Of a stretch of 64,000 bases of DNA, positions 28,901-38,819 are shown piece by piece. Each line of letters begins with the position of its first letter. Within the stretch, counting starts at the first letter, position 1. This DNA comes from Xiphias gladius (taxonomy: Eukaryota; Chordata; Actinopteri; Istiophoriformes; Xiphiidae). Location: positions 21,027,976-21,091,975 of the forward strand of contig NC_053409.1 in assembly GCF_016859285.1 (NCBI RefSeq). Direction: 5' to 3'. The notes beneath the pieces are model-generated. The model saw only the letters and a program-made list of their open reading frames with translations. It had not been told where the DNA came from and ran no database searches. A program made the translations under genes and the position numbers.

Positions 28901-31900
28901 ATGAAAAAACATACTCTAAAAACCTGATAAAAAGATCTCAGGGCATCTATATCATACATTCAGAATAAGAGCTTCTTTGTAAGATAATTTATTTCTTTAT
29001 CTTTTGCAGTTTTTATCTCAGGTTTTATTCTTAGTGTCTGAGCACATATTTGACACTTCATTAGTGCAAGCTGCTAAAATAGCATTGCCTGGCTGTTTCT
29101 AGGCAACCACAATCCTGACCATGAATAAGTACTCAATGCAAGATGCGAAGGACATCCAGAATACCTGTTTCAAGTTGAACTCACTGCAGCTGCAGACGTT
29201 GCTAGCCGCCTACCTCTATGGAAACAATGAGCCTCACATCCCCCCTGTGAGTACTTTGGGTTTGTTTCTCCACTCCTCTCATGCTTCGGTTTTGGTTTTT
29301 TTCCCCCTGCTCGCAAATATAATTGTGATGTTGCTTTTGAGACAAATCCTTGCACAAGACTTTTGATATCAAGAGGAATAGTCTGTAGAAATTGAAGTAC
29401 TGCTACTAATCAGAGCTCAGTAGCAAACTCACGTGGATGGATAGCATACAGAGTTGATACTTGGTGTATTTGTTATTGATAACAGTACATACTAGATGAC
29501 CACTGTATAGATATAATCTTAAGTTTTAAAATGAGTGTAGCTGAGTGTAGCAGCAGCCTCAACCCCAGAACAGAAGCTCAGCAGTATAGATTTAACAATA
29601 TGAATAATTAACAATGATGAATATGATCATGAATAATATATGGCGAATTGCAAAGCGAGGTGTCACATTACCCGATTGCTTCTGAGTGAAATATTTCTTT
29701 AATACTTTGCTGAATATGAGGTGTGCAAAAAAAAAAAAAATGTTAATGTGACTACCTATCCCATGAGTGACAAAGGCCAAATCAAGTTTCTCATTAAGCC
29801 ATTATTACAGGACATTAATTTTGTATATGGGGAGGACGGCATTCATTTACAACATTACTCTCTATTAGAGCCTAGGTCTGCAAAAAGCCAATAGGAACCC
29901 CCTCGAAACAACAGCAATAACCTAGCGGGAAATGTCTTTTAAGCCCATTTCAGCCACTAAAACTCAAAATCAAACAACCTCAATATTCATTGTACATTTG
30001 TTTGGGTGAGGAAATACTTGGTTAAAAATATTTTTATCATACAACAGAATATATGTTTTTTACGTAGCTGTTTTAAAGAGTGTTTTAGGATTGACTTTCT
30101 GTTTTGTTTTTTGTTTTTTCCCCCAATATTGTGAAGAAAACAGATACTAGCTGTGACTCTAATTTAAAAGTTACCTCTAATAGACAATAGAGGCACAGAC
30201 TTGGTATGGTCTCAAGCTACAACCAAAAACAAAACAAAAAAAAAATTAGCTCGGCCACCACTAGAAATTAATTTGCAATTAATACCAAATCGATGATTGC
30301 ATATACGTAGATGACAGCAGCACGAAAGCATAAATAAAGGAGCCACGAGAGAGAGCAGGAGAGCGTTAGCCAAGCAGCCGTTAGCTTAGCCAAACACACA
30401 AAAACCAACTGACCATAGCTAAAACACAGACTGACAGGAGCAAACAACACTTAGCTTGCTGAGGGAAAAGCAGTCGTGGTCAGAGGCTGTCGGTAGCCGG
30501 CCAGAAAACTCCACACTAAGGTGAAACGGCTAAACATTTTGTGGCAGCTGATGCGGCGTTGGCTAGTCAACGGCAGGCGAAAACGAACGAAAAGAATCGA
30601 GGACGTCGGCGGCAACGGTGGGCGGGGCTTTGTCAATTTAAATATCCCGCCTTTACTGAAAAAACGGCTGCGTCCGTTAGTGTTTGAATCGACCATGATG
30701 GGCAATTGATCAGAAAGCCAAAAACAAACTACAAGATTAGACTAGAACTAGATTAGTCCAACAGTATCACTTTTAACAATAGATCCTTGGATACTTCCAG
30801 ACCCTACTGTAGATCTCACATTGCTTGACAAGAAACAAAGAAGTTAAGAAGTTCGTTTACATCCGCAGACAATAAAGACTAATAGAGAACATAACTGCTA
30901 CACCCACGTTCGGCTTTATACAGATGCTCCAAACAGCTCAGCCAACAAAATTGGCATTACATACATAGTTCCAGATTTCAACATCAAAGTTTGCCAAAGA
31001 AACAGTGATGGATTGTCGGTGCATACTGGGGAGATGCTGGCAGTTTTGTCGGCATTGCAACGGGCTGAGGATGTTAAGCCTTTGGGGGCAGTTTCATGCT
31101 CTGACTCCAGCTTGTCACTAGCCGGCGTGAAAGTCCGGCCATTCAGACAGCTGACCAGATGTTTTAATACAGATCCAGCAACTCTACGTGTACTCAAATA
31201 CGAGTACACCAAAAGGCTTTTAAACCTGAACTTCGAGGGAGCTGCTTCAACCGCTGTCACCATGACAACTGCTACTACTGCTTCCATGGCGACAACAAAT
31301 AAATTCCCGCTACTACAACAACGGCTACAGCTACTTCTTCTGTCAGTGCTGTAATCAGCTGCAGCTATCACCACTGCTTCTACGAGAACTTCTGCTCACT
31401 GCTGCCTATTGCTTCTAGCAAAACTGCCACCGCTACTAGCACAACGGGTAAACTGCTACTGCCAGTGGTGAAAGGCATAATTAGGTCATTTACTGGAGTC
31501 AGTACAAAGCATTACAAGTAAAAGTCCTGCGTTTAAAATCTTACTCAACCAAAAGAATTGCCAACAGAATGTACATACGATAAAATACACTCGTTATACA
31601 GCAGCATTAATACTGTATATTACTGATGACTTTTTTTCGTAAACAAGAATTTTATGTTCAGTGGTGGCTCTTTTAACTACTTTCAATATAGCTGGGTATT
31701 TTCATGTGCGTTGTTTTTTATAAGATGGTCATACTGTAGGTTTTGTATGTTGAATCTTAATCTGCAAAGTAACTATAGCTGACAAATAAATGTAGTAAAC
31801 TGTAAAAACAGACAAAAATAAAGAGTAAAACGTACAATGTTTGCTGAAGTAATGTGGACGTATAAAGTAGCGTAAAATGGAAATACTCCCGTCAATTAGG

Positions 31901-33656
31901 TATACCTCGAAATTCTGCTAAGTACAGGCAAAACTGTGTTTAGTTGCTTTCCACCACTGACGACTGAGTATATTAGTAAAATTGTAATAACTACTGCAAC
32001 TACTGAAACTTCAGCTTACTACCGTACTTGTACTGCCACCACTGTCTCTACAACTACTACCACTATAAATCAGCTTCATCATCATACTATCATTATTCTA
32101 ACATTATTTTCATGTTGTATCTTTATACTTTTCCACCTCTCCACTGAGGTCATAGGTCAAGGACATCTGCAGGAAGGTCTCCAGTTTTTTTTTTTCAGGG
32201 TCACAGCGGGCAGATTGCAGCCTTGTCACAGAATGACAAATGTCAATCTGTTTACTAGAACGGCCTTTTTCTGAAATATTTCTGCCGTGCCATCCACTTG
32301 TCATCCTCGCTGCAGGATTTGATCGATGCTGTAGTGACGGCTGCTGAGGCCTCAGCGGACAACCTGATTCGGAGCGAAGGACGGGACATCCAGCTGGAGG
32401 AGAGCCTTGAGCTCCACCTGCCCTTCCTGCTGCCAGAGGGAGGATACTCCTGTGACACTGTGAGAGGAGTCCCTCCAGGGTTTAGGGAGTTTTTGGAGCC
32501 AATTTGCCGGAAAGGTCTGGGATTCTGAAGGGCCTGTCATATTTGCATACATCAAAATCTGAAAATCATATCCCAGGGATGTAATGAATCCAAGATAAAC
32601 ACACCTAATATAGATTATCTGTCTAATATTTCTACTGGATTACATCCCTCTCTTCCAGGTCTCTGCTCTTTAACATCTGAGCCAAACTCCAAAGGTGACT
32701 GGACCGTGTATTTCAGTGACTCTACACCTCCTGCAGAGAGCACATACTTGGTAAATACCAGATGTGTTGAAATATAATTCAATTTCAAGATAAAATCAAG
32801 CATTTTTATGCAGCAGTCATATTTATTTTTTGTTGTTCAACAGGCAGCACACAGAGAGCCAGAGATTGTGACTATCACACTGAACAAACCTCTCAACAGT
32901 GGGATGGGGGTCAGCATCGTGGCTGCCAAGGTGACTGCCTCAATTCTGACCAGATGTTTTTCCCCAAATGTGATGGGCTCACTAACTGGAACTATTCAAA
33001 CACCAAAACTATGTGCTAGAAGTCTCGGCTAATTAACACCCTCCCCGTTATTTTGCCACAGGGAGCACAGCAGGGTAACCTTGGGATTTATATCAAATCT
33101 ATAGTCAAGGGAGGACCAGCTGAAATGGTGAGATCTAACACGTGTAAAAAAAAAAATCAACAGATTAACTTTAATGAAATTATACAAGGAAAGACGGAAA
33201 TAGATCTCGTGTGTCTCTACTGTGTGCAGAACGGCAGGTTAACAGCTGGGGACCAGCTGCTCAGCGTGGATGGTCAGAGCCTGATTGGACTCAGCCAAGA
33301 AAGGTAGCTGCATAACATTTGGCAGGGATAAGATAATGTAATGAAATAAAAGTGATGACAGTCACACACAGCAGTGTGTATCTACAGATCCAAGTAGTGA
33401 ATGTCTAATACAAAGTATTTTTTCCTCAGATAATGTAAGATTAGGTTTGCATTGCCAACAGTTTAATAAGACAATGAAAGGGATGGTGACTATATGCATC
33501 TTATATTGATTTAGGGCCGCAGCTATCATGGTGCAAACCGGCCCTGTTGTGACCTTACAGGTTGCAAAGTTTGGAGCGAGCTACCACGGCCTGGGGGCTC
33601 TGCTGAGTGGACCAGCGCCAGAAAGGACCACAGGTAAGCACTAAATAAACCAAAAA

Positions 33657-33725
<69 letters not shown>

Positions 33726-36700
33726 GTGAAGGACCGAAAGTGGAGAGAAAATAAATAAATATATATATATATATATATTTATTTATTTATGTTCACTTTT
33801 GGTCCTTCATGACCTAATTAAGACCTTCTCTTGCTTTGCAAGGCGATAAAAGCAATGCCACAGCGCTCATGCTGCACAGTGTAGCGGATCCTCTCTCAGA
33901 GCAGCACCATGGAAGCAGCAGAAGGACGAAAGACCAGATAATGCAGAGGAACAGGCAGCTTTATCGCTCCAACCCCAACATGACCAGTGGGTGCACTTCT
34001 ATTTTGATCACTTACTGTGACTGGGCACATACTGTAATTGCCTTAATGTGAAATATGTTTAATGTTTGAGGCTGAGTCATAAGAACAACTGTGTATTTAT
34101 TTTGTCCTTATACCAGCAGACTTTTGCCTGGAGGATGGAAATGAACCTGTTCACCCTGTTGGGAGCGGGAACAACATAGCCGCTGTTTCCAGTATCAACC
34201 TTTGCACTGATGTGAGATATTTCTAGATTTGTCTGATATTAAATCTTATTTATTCAATGTCAACTGTTTGTGGTAGAGGCAGGGCTAGAAATATAATCAA
34301 AGATCTTTTATTGACAGGCAACAATTTTTCTGCATGTTCATGTAAAAACACTTCTGCCGAGGTCTTATATAGGCTTTGCCCAAAAAGTCTGAATTAAAAA
34401 TAATAAACAGAACTTTTTGCTTTCGACAAAAAAAAAAGCGGAAATGATTCATTCATGTTAGAAAAGTGTGTCAGCTAAACGCCCAAATTGGAGGGAAATA
34501 CAGAATAGTTACAAAATCTACTGCTTTTGAATGAATTTCTTACATAGAAGGACCAACTTTGTTGTACGTTTTTGCCCCTATTCAGACATCTCACAGAGAC
34601 TACCGGACACTTCCGAACCCCAAATCCCAGGACAACATATCTGAAAGCAGTCGACAGCAGCAAACACTGAAAGTGTCCTTCAGCCCTTTAGATGGGCAGA
34701 GCTCCAGTAAGAAGACCCTCATGGTAAGTCTTGATGTCCCTCTGGCTCTAAAAATGTCATATATCATTACATATTCTATTTACTTAACAATAAACAAAGG
34801 AGTATTGAATAAGTGTTCATAAAATGATAAGTACAACTAGGTAAATATTACCAAAATTTTTGTATTCAACCCTCTAGCGTCAAGCACACTCACAGGAAAA
34901 CTTGTGTATAGACAGTGGAGGCCCCCTGCTGGACAAAAGGCAAAGCATGTGGGAGCAACGGAACTGGAATGCAAAACAAACCATGAGCCACTATTCATCT
35001 TTCCCAATTCGCTCCAGTGTTTCTACTCATGACATCCTCTCCGACAACAGTTCTCCCGAAAAACGACGGCAGGGCACTCACACAAGTGGCGCTGGCGTCT
35101 GGAGAGCCCCCTTTTCACAACATCCAACACCCACGCCTTCAATTCAGCCCATACGTATAGACATCCCTGTTACCAGAGCAGTGAACACACAGTCAAATCC
35201 TCCACTCATCACCTTCCAGAGTTCATCTTCGCTGTCAGTGAAGACGAGCCAAAAAGTAAACGGACATAAACAGAGTCCTCAAAACCCAGCGAACCATACT
35301 TATGCATGCCCCGTATCTGCTACCAAAAAGCTACCTCAGCCCTCACTTTCATCGCAGCAGCAAAGACCCAGCATAGTCAAGGGTCAAGCAGTAAAACCCC
35401 AAGTAAGCATCACTTCAACAAAACATGTTTCCTTCCAAGAACCTCCCACTCAACAGAAGCAGGGCACGGGTCCCGTGAAGCAAAAAGACCCCCAGGAGCT
35501 GTCTGACCCGTGGAGGAGGGAGGCCCAGGAGAAGCTGGAGAAGCAGCGGAGGCTTCAGGTGGTGGAGCTCCTGGAGCAGGAGGTGCAGGAGCTTCGGGCT
35601 AAGGCGACGCGCTCGGCGGAGGAGAACGACCGACTGCGCAAGCTCAGCCTGGAGTGGCAGTTTCAGAAGAGGCTGCAGGAAATTCAGCAGAGAGGAGAGG
35701 ATGAGGACGAGGAGGAAGAGGAGGATTTGGACACGATGGTGACGATACAGCAGCTGGAGACAAGAGCACAGGTGAAACACAGATCACAGGTCTTAGTTAA
35801 AGGGAAAATCCACTAAAATACTAAAGTACTTTTCAGGGTTAAGAAAAAAGCTGTCAGCGATGGGCTTTTTACTTCTTTTGATTCATTTGTTGTGTTCTGC
35901 ACTTCAGTTTTGAGGGTGCTACCCAGAGGTTTTCTGGGAAATGTAGGCAAGTACTAATAAAAGTAAATTAGTCCAGTTGAAGGAAAGTGTGTAAAACAAT
36001 TTATTACTAGATAACTTATGGAAACAAACATAACAAGTTTACAATGAACATGTAAGGTTTTTCCTAACCTAACTGGGACTTGTAATACATCCTAAACATA
36101 TTACATAAGTTTACATTGTATGAAAACAATGAAAATTTATCAGTAAGTGTAGAGTTGCTCCGAAACTAAAAACAAATTTTAAGCTTTCTGTGACTCCACT
36201 GAAAATATCTTTAAGTATCAGTGGATCTCCACGTAGTCAGCCAGCTACAAAAGTAAGTCAGAATAACAGCAAGTATCTACGATGACTTGCAGTTATTGTG
36301 CAGTATCATATATACTGCAAGTAGCTATGATAGTCATCATAGCTACTTGCAGTCTTAAAATGTCACCACAAAAACCGACACCTAATCATTTTTTCCATCT
36401 TTAGAGCAAAAGAACCTCTGGAGGACACGTCAACAGCGAATCGAAAATGTTGGAAAAGGAGACAGGAAATCATCTCGTCCAAAAGGAAGACATGGCAAAG
36501 ACAGGTAATTGTTCACTAGTGCATGACAAATAATCATATATTTTGCAGTCAGTTTCATAAAAGAGGCAGTGCTCATCAAATATGTATTTTCTTTATTTTT
36601 CATCTGCAACATTTCTATGTGTTTGGCAGGTCAAAGATCAAGTGGAGCGACTGAGGACGTTCAGAAAGTGGCATCAAAAGAGTGAGTTTACATTTTTGGC

Positions 36701-37117
36701 AAGTGAAGCAAAACATTGAAATTAAATCAGATCTAACACGAAGCTATTAATGTTACATTTTTCCTCATGATGACTTCATGACACAGAAATGTACAGTAAA
36801 TGCACAGTTGTGTACTATCACAACAAGCTTATTACATTATTACATTAGTCTATTCTCCTTCTTAAATGTTTGAAAAAAAAAAACCCTGAGTAAAATAAAT
36901 CTGCAGACTACATTCTATAATTATACTTTTAAAAGCACAAGCTACTGTTTGTGTCCCAATAAATGATTCCCCTATAAGTAATAAAATTCAAGTGTTTCTT
37001 CTCATATCGTTGTTTATTTGCAGAAACCAGGAGGAGAAAATTAAGAGAACGAAGGCTCCTGAAAAGCTCACATTCAAGGAGCGTCAGCGTCTCTTTTCCC
37101 TGGTGTCCAGTGCATAA
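22955..37117 (+). CDS. Afadin-like scaffold lacking RA2 and FHA (24 exons, 1239 aa)
   Basis: Exons: 22955-23050, 24484-24679, 25702-25808, 25977-26104, 26206-26300, 26509-26589, 26720-26925, 27054-27199, 28095-28189, 28330-28601, 29103-29246, 32316-32514, 32659-32750, 32844-32930, 33062-33127, 33230-33303, 33515-33633, 33843-33986, 34117-34211, 34586-34723, 34878-35771, 36405-36504, 36630-36681 and 37024-37117. They total 3720 nt with no stop. Afadin links nectins and Ras/Rap GTPases to actin at cell junctions (family knowledge). Domains: an N-terminus like afadin (RLDLFEISQP), one RA domain (about 33-133), then NFKRTLSRKEKK, a short unique linker (about 176-235), the DIL region (about 236-590; INYTNSSTVHFKLSP, LRRCRVNPALTIQLFSQLFHF), PDZ (about 624-718, loop GMGVSIV), and a coiled coil near 1070-1150 ending in an acidic run. 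The C-terminal LTFKERQRLFS is also kept. The second RA, the FHA, the long proline-rich part and most of the actin-binding tail of long afadin are missing. Intron 7 uses a GC donor. Confidence 0.93.
23213..23503 (+). repeat. Family 1 dispersed element, copy b
   Basis: It starts GGGCTGCATCTATTAGAATCATCG and ends TTAATTGCAGCTCC. The internal landmarks AATAGTCCAAAACCCAAAGG and GTTTTGTCTGACC are shared with the other copies. It lies in intron 1 of the afadin-like gene. Confidence 0.75.
23677..23763 (+). repeat. (ACT)n / (ACC)n compound trinucleotide repeat
   Basis: TACTACTACTACGACTACT-type units pass into ACCACCACC in intron 1 of the afadin-like gene. Confidence 0.9.
24830..24960 (-). repeat. Probable fragment of family 1 (copy c)
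   Basis: It contains TTAGTTAATTAGACGAGCGACAG, ATTTTCAACCAAAAAATGCC and a perfect 11-base inverted repeat ATTGACAACAA / TTGTTGTCAAT. These resemble the far end of the family read in reverse. It is strongly diverged and incomplete. Confidence 0.4.
24962..25310 (-). repeat. Family 1 dispersed element, copy d
   Basis: It runs from GAACTGAAGCAATTACTGG to TTGTTAGTTGCAGCCCTA, the reverse complement of the family's GGGCTGCAAC start. The inside shows GGACTTTTGGTCGAACAAAAC and GACATTACCTTGGGATCTGG in reverse orientation. It lies in intron 2 of the afadin-like gene. Confidence 0.75.
25311..25490 (-). repeat. Family 1 partial copy abutting copy d (copy e)
   Basis: Directly after copy d the sequence resumes in the middle of the element (GTGAATATCTTAGGG, CTGTTTGGACAAAAGC) and runs to TTCTATAGACCAAACAAATAATC and GCAGATTAATCACTAACGAG in the same orientation. 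This gives two tandem partial insertions or a duplication. Confidence 0.6.
27541..27869 (-). repeat. Family 1 dispersed element, copy f (diverged)
   Basis: AATCAATTAATCAGAAAATTAATG opens the copy. GGGCTGTTCGTTGAACAAAATAAG, TTCCTCAGGCTCTGGGGAA and TTTTATCGACTTAACGACTA follow in the order expected for the reverse orientation. It lies in intron 8 of the afadin-like gene. Confidence 0.6.
30260..30720. other. CpG-containing GC-rich block inside the afadin-like gene
   Basis: It sits in the largest intron, between exons 11 and 12. Against an AT-rich background this stretch holds many CpG dinucleotides and a GC box-like GGGCGGGGC at about 30620. It reads open on both strands for short distances without recognisable protein. 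It could be an alternative promoter for the DIL-PDZ half of the gene or part of an inserted element. Confidence 0.35.
30885..31125 (+). mobile_element. LINE fragment, ribonuclease H domain
   Basis: In one frame from about 30893 the translation reads LYTDAPNSSANKIGITYIV, then LSVHTGEMLAVLSALQRAED and SCSDSS. This is the RNase H pattern (D of YTD, E of GEMLA, D of CSDS) found in LINE polyproteins such as the I group. The reading frame runs on to 31351, but similarity stops at the third motif. Only the RNase H part is present, so this is a 5'- and 3'-truncated remnant, in the sense orientation relative to the host gene. A host RNase H is unlikely because no other exon is near. Confidence 0.7.
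31126..31470 (+). repeat. Degenerate CTACTG/ACTGCTTC-rich tract
   Basis: Imprecise trinucleotide and hexanucleotide repeats (ACTGCTACTACTGCTTC, CGGCTACAGCTACTTCTTC, ACTGCCACCGCTACTAGC) follow the LINE fragment. A similar ACTACTGCAACTACTG tract follows at about 31985-32070. Confidence 0.6.
31470..31962 (-). repeat. Dispersed element, GTGGTGGAAAGTAACTAAGT family (family 3, copy a)
   Basis: Near its left end AAGTAAAAGTCCTGC and near its right end TAAAATGGAAATACTC and TTGCTTTCCACCACTGA are recognised. Read in reverse this is the common fish repeat that opens with GTGGTGGAAAG and continues with GAGTATTTCCATTTTA. The middle is diverged. Confidence 0.6.
33660..33726 (+). repeat. (TA)n(CA)n microsatellite
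   Basis: About 25 TA units are followed by about eight CA units, starting 26 bases after the donor of exon 17 of the afadin-like gene. Confidence 0.9.
33726..33810. repeat. Foldback element around an AT core
   Basis: GTGAAGGACCGAAAGTG (33726-33742) and its near-exact reverse complement CACTTTTGGTCCTTCAT (33794-33810) flank a self-complementary AAATAAATA(TA)nTTTATTTATTT core. The whole can fold into one hairpin. It looks like a small foldback transposon or a palindrome grown from the neighbouring TA repeat. Confidence 0.7.
36314..36353. repeat. Perfect 17-bp hairpin in an afadin-like intron
   Basis: Arms 36314-36330 (ACTGCAAGTAGCTATGA) and 36337-36353 are exact reverse complements around the loop TAGTCA. 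A related half-copy (GCAAGTATCTACGATGACTTGCAG) lies 45 bases to the left, which suggests local template switching. It sits about 50 bases before exon 22. Confidence 0.85.
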
Positions 37118-37391
37118 ATGAAGGCTGGAGCCGTGTAAATGGAAACCTCAGAGGAAGAACATGGCTATATAAAGAAAAGTAATAATGTGCTAGCAAAAAA
37201 TGAAAGTATACAGTACAATTTAAAAAGGCAGTGTGTGTATAAACTGCAGAAATGTTTGACTTAGTTAAATGTCCCAAGGGTATACAGTGGGTAAGTTCAA
37301 CATTTGAGTTCAGTATTGTTGTCCAGGACTTTCAGGTTTTTGATTTGTTGCTTGTTTTAACATTATATTTTGTGTTTTCCTATTCCTAGAT

Positions 37392-37397
37392 AATAAA
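37392..37397 (+). terminator. Poly(A) signal of the afadin-like gene
   Basis: AATAAA lies 275 bases after the afadin-like stop and about 100 bases before the stop codon of the convergent dusp23 gene. The two 3' UTRs are therefore adjacent and may overlap. Confidence 0.6.
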
Positions 37398-37500
37398 ATA
37401 TTAATGTAGGAGTATAACTGAGGCCCCGGTCTTCCCCATATTTTGTACTTGTTACCTGTAATAATCATTGCTACATCTGTAAATCTTCCCTCGGTGAAAG

Positions 37501-38810
37501 TTACTTGGTGCGCTGATAAAACTGCACCACTGCTTTCTCCTGTTCGTGGGTTTCGATCGAGCCTCGCCTCAGTCTGCGGATCTCATTGATGGCGTCAATG
37601 CCCGAAATCTTCCTCGTCTTCACCAGGTAGCAGGCCAGCATGGTCCCTGTTCTCCCATGGCCATGCATGCAGTGAACTCCTACACCCTGAGGAGGAACAA
37701 TACAACTTTTATTTTGGTTAATCAGCTGTAGCTGCGCACACATCCTGCACTAGTTTCTGTTATGAGCCAGCAATTTGAACTTTATCTTTACAAGTAGAGC
37801 TGACACAGTTGCTTAATCCATTAGTTGATCGACATGAAATTTAGCGTCAGCTGTTTTGATTATCGATTAGTTGTTCAAGTTATTTTTTCCCCAGCAAACA
37901 ATGCCAAACATTCATTGGTTCTAGCTCCTAAATTGTGAGGATTTGCTGTGTTTCAATGTGCTAAGTGATGTTAAACTGAATATGTCCATGTGTTAGACTG
38001 CTAGTGGGACAAGCAAGCCATTTGAAGACATCACTTTGGGTATTGTTAAAATATTTTTCACTGTTTTCTGACATTTAATAGAACAAATGTTTAATCAGCT
38101 AATTGAGGAAATAACTGGCATGAAAATAATCATTAGCTGAAGCCCTATTTTCAAACACTGCTAAATAAAAATCAGAAATATTGGCCTTCTCTGACTACTT
38201 AAGAGGAAAATCAGAAAATCTAAACAACTGACTAAGCTTCAGTAAAAAACAGAGTGCTGATAGCATTGACAGCCTTCGTGAGGGTTTAAAAACTGAATGC
38301 ATGGTATACAATTCATGCACTTTGGAGAAGCTGCAAGGTTGTGAAAGGGGTTTTTTTCCTTTCCACTATCTAATGGGCTCCATCCAATTCAACTACACGT
38401 GATGCCAAATGTTTTAGGTTACAGTACTTTAGCTTGTGAGCCAGAGTACAATACTATAATTGACCCTGGCGAGTCCTGAAAGTACTTTATAAGCATCACC
38501 ATCCATCACATCATGGTCTAGTAAGTATCTGAGATCTTACCTCCCCCTTGGAGTTGGCCTCTTCCACGACAGAGAGGAATCTATCAATCTGATTCGGTGA
38601 AGGAGGAGTGAAGTCAGCTATCTTGATGTGGTGCAGCTTTAACTCTGGGCACGAGTCGTAATAAGGTGGTTTTCTCTCACACAGGCAAACCAGGTGTTTG
38701 ATGCCGTTGTCCAGCAGGTACTGGTATTCAGATGTCATCCTGGGCAGTGCAAGTCCGGCCAGTTTGCCTGGCTCGACCCAGGAGAAGTTGTGCGGGGGGT
38801 TGGAGGCCAT
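37501..38810 (-). CDS. dusp23: Dual specificity protein phosphatase 23 (2 coding exons, 151 aa)
   Basis: Coding exons on the minus strand: 38810-38541 and 37686-37501. It is a small atypical dual-specificity phosphatase (VHZ in mammals) that removes phosphate from tyrosine and Ser/Thr residues (family knowledge). The sequence is collinear with human DUSP23 over its whole length (human 150 residues): [17 protein letters not shown] at the N-terminus, the general acid Asp66 in the IADF segment, the catalytic loop [11 protein letters not shown] with Cys96 and Arg102, and the end [10 protein letters not shown] chose the ATG at 38810; an upstream TTG in the same frame is not a likely start. A splice acceptor lies ten bases before the ATG (exon edge 38820), so the 5' UTR continues in an exon further right. 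It is convergent with the afadin-like gene. Teleosts may have more than one dusp23 copy, so the a/b suffix is left open. Confidence 0.95.
37796..38148 (-). repeat. Family 1 dispersed element, copy g, in the dusp23 intron
   Basis: It starts AGAGCTGACACAGTTGC and ends ATCATTAGCTGAAGCCCT. Inside are GTGGGACAAGCAAGCCATTTG and GAAGACATCACTTTGGG. The orientation is the reverse of copies a and b, so it is sense relative to dusp23. Confidence 0.7.
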
Positions 38811-38819
38811 GATTGTCAA

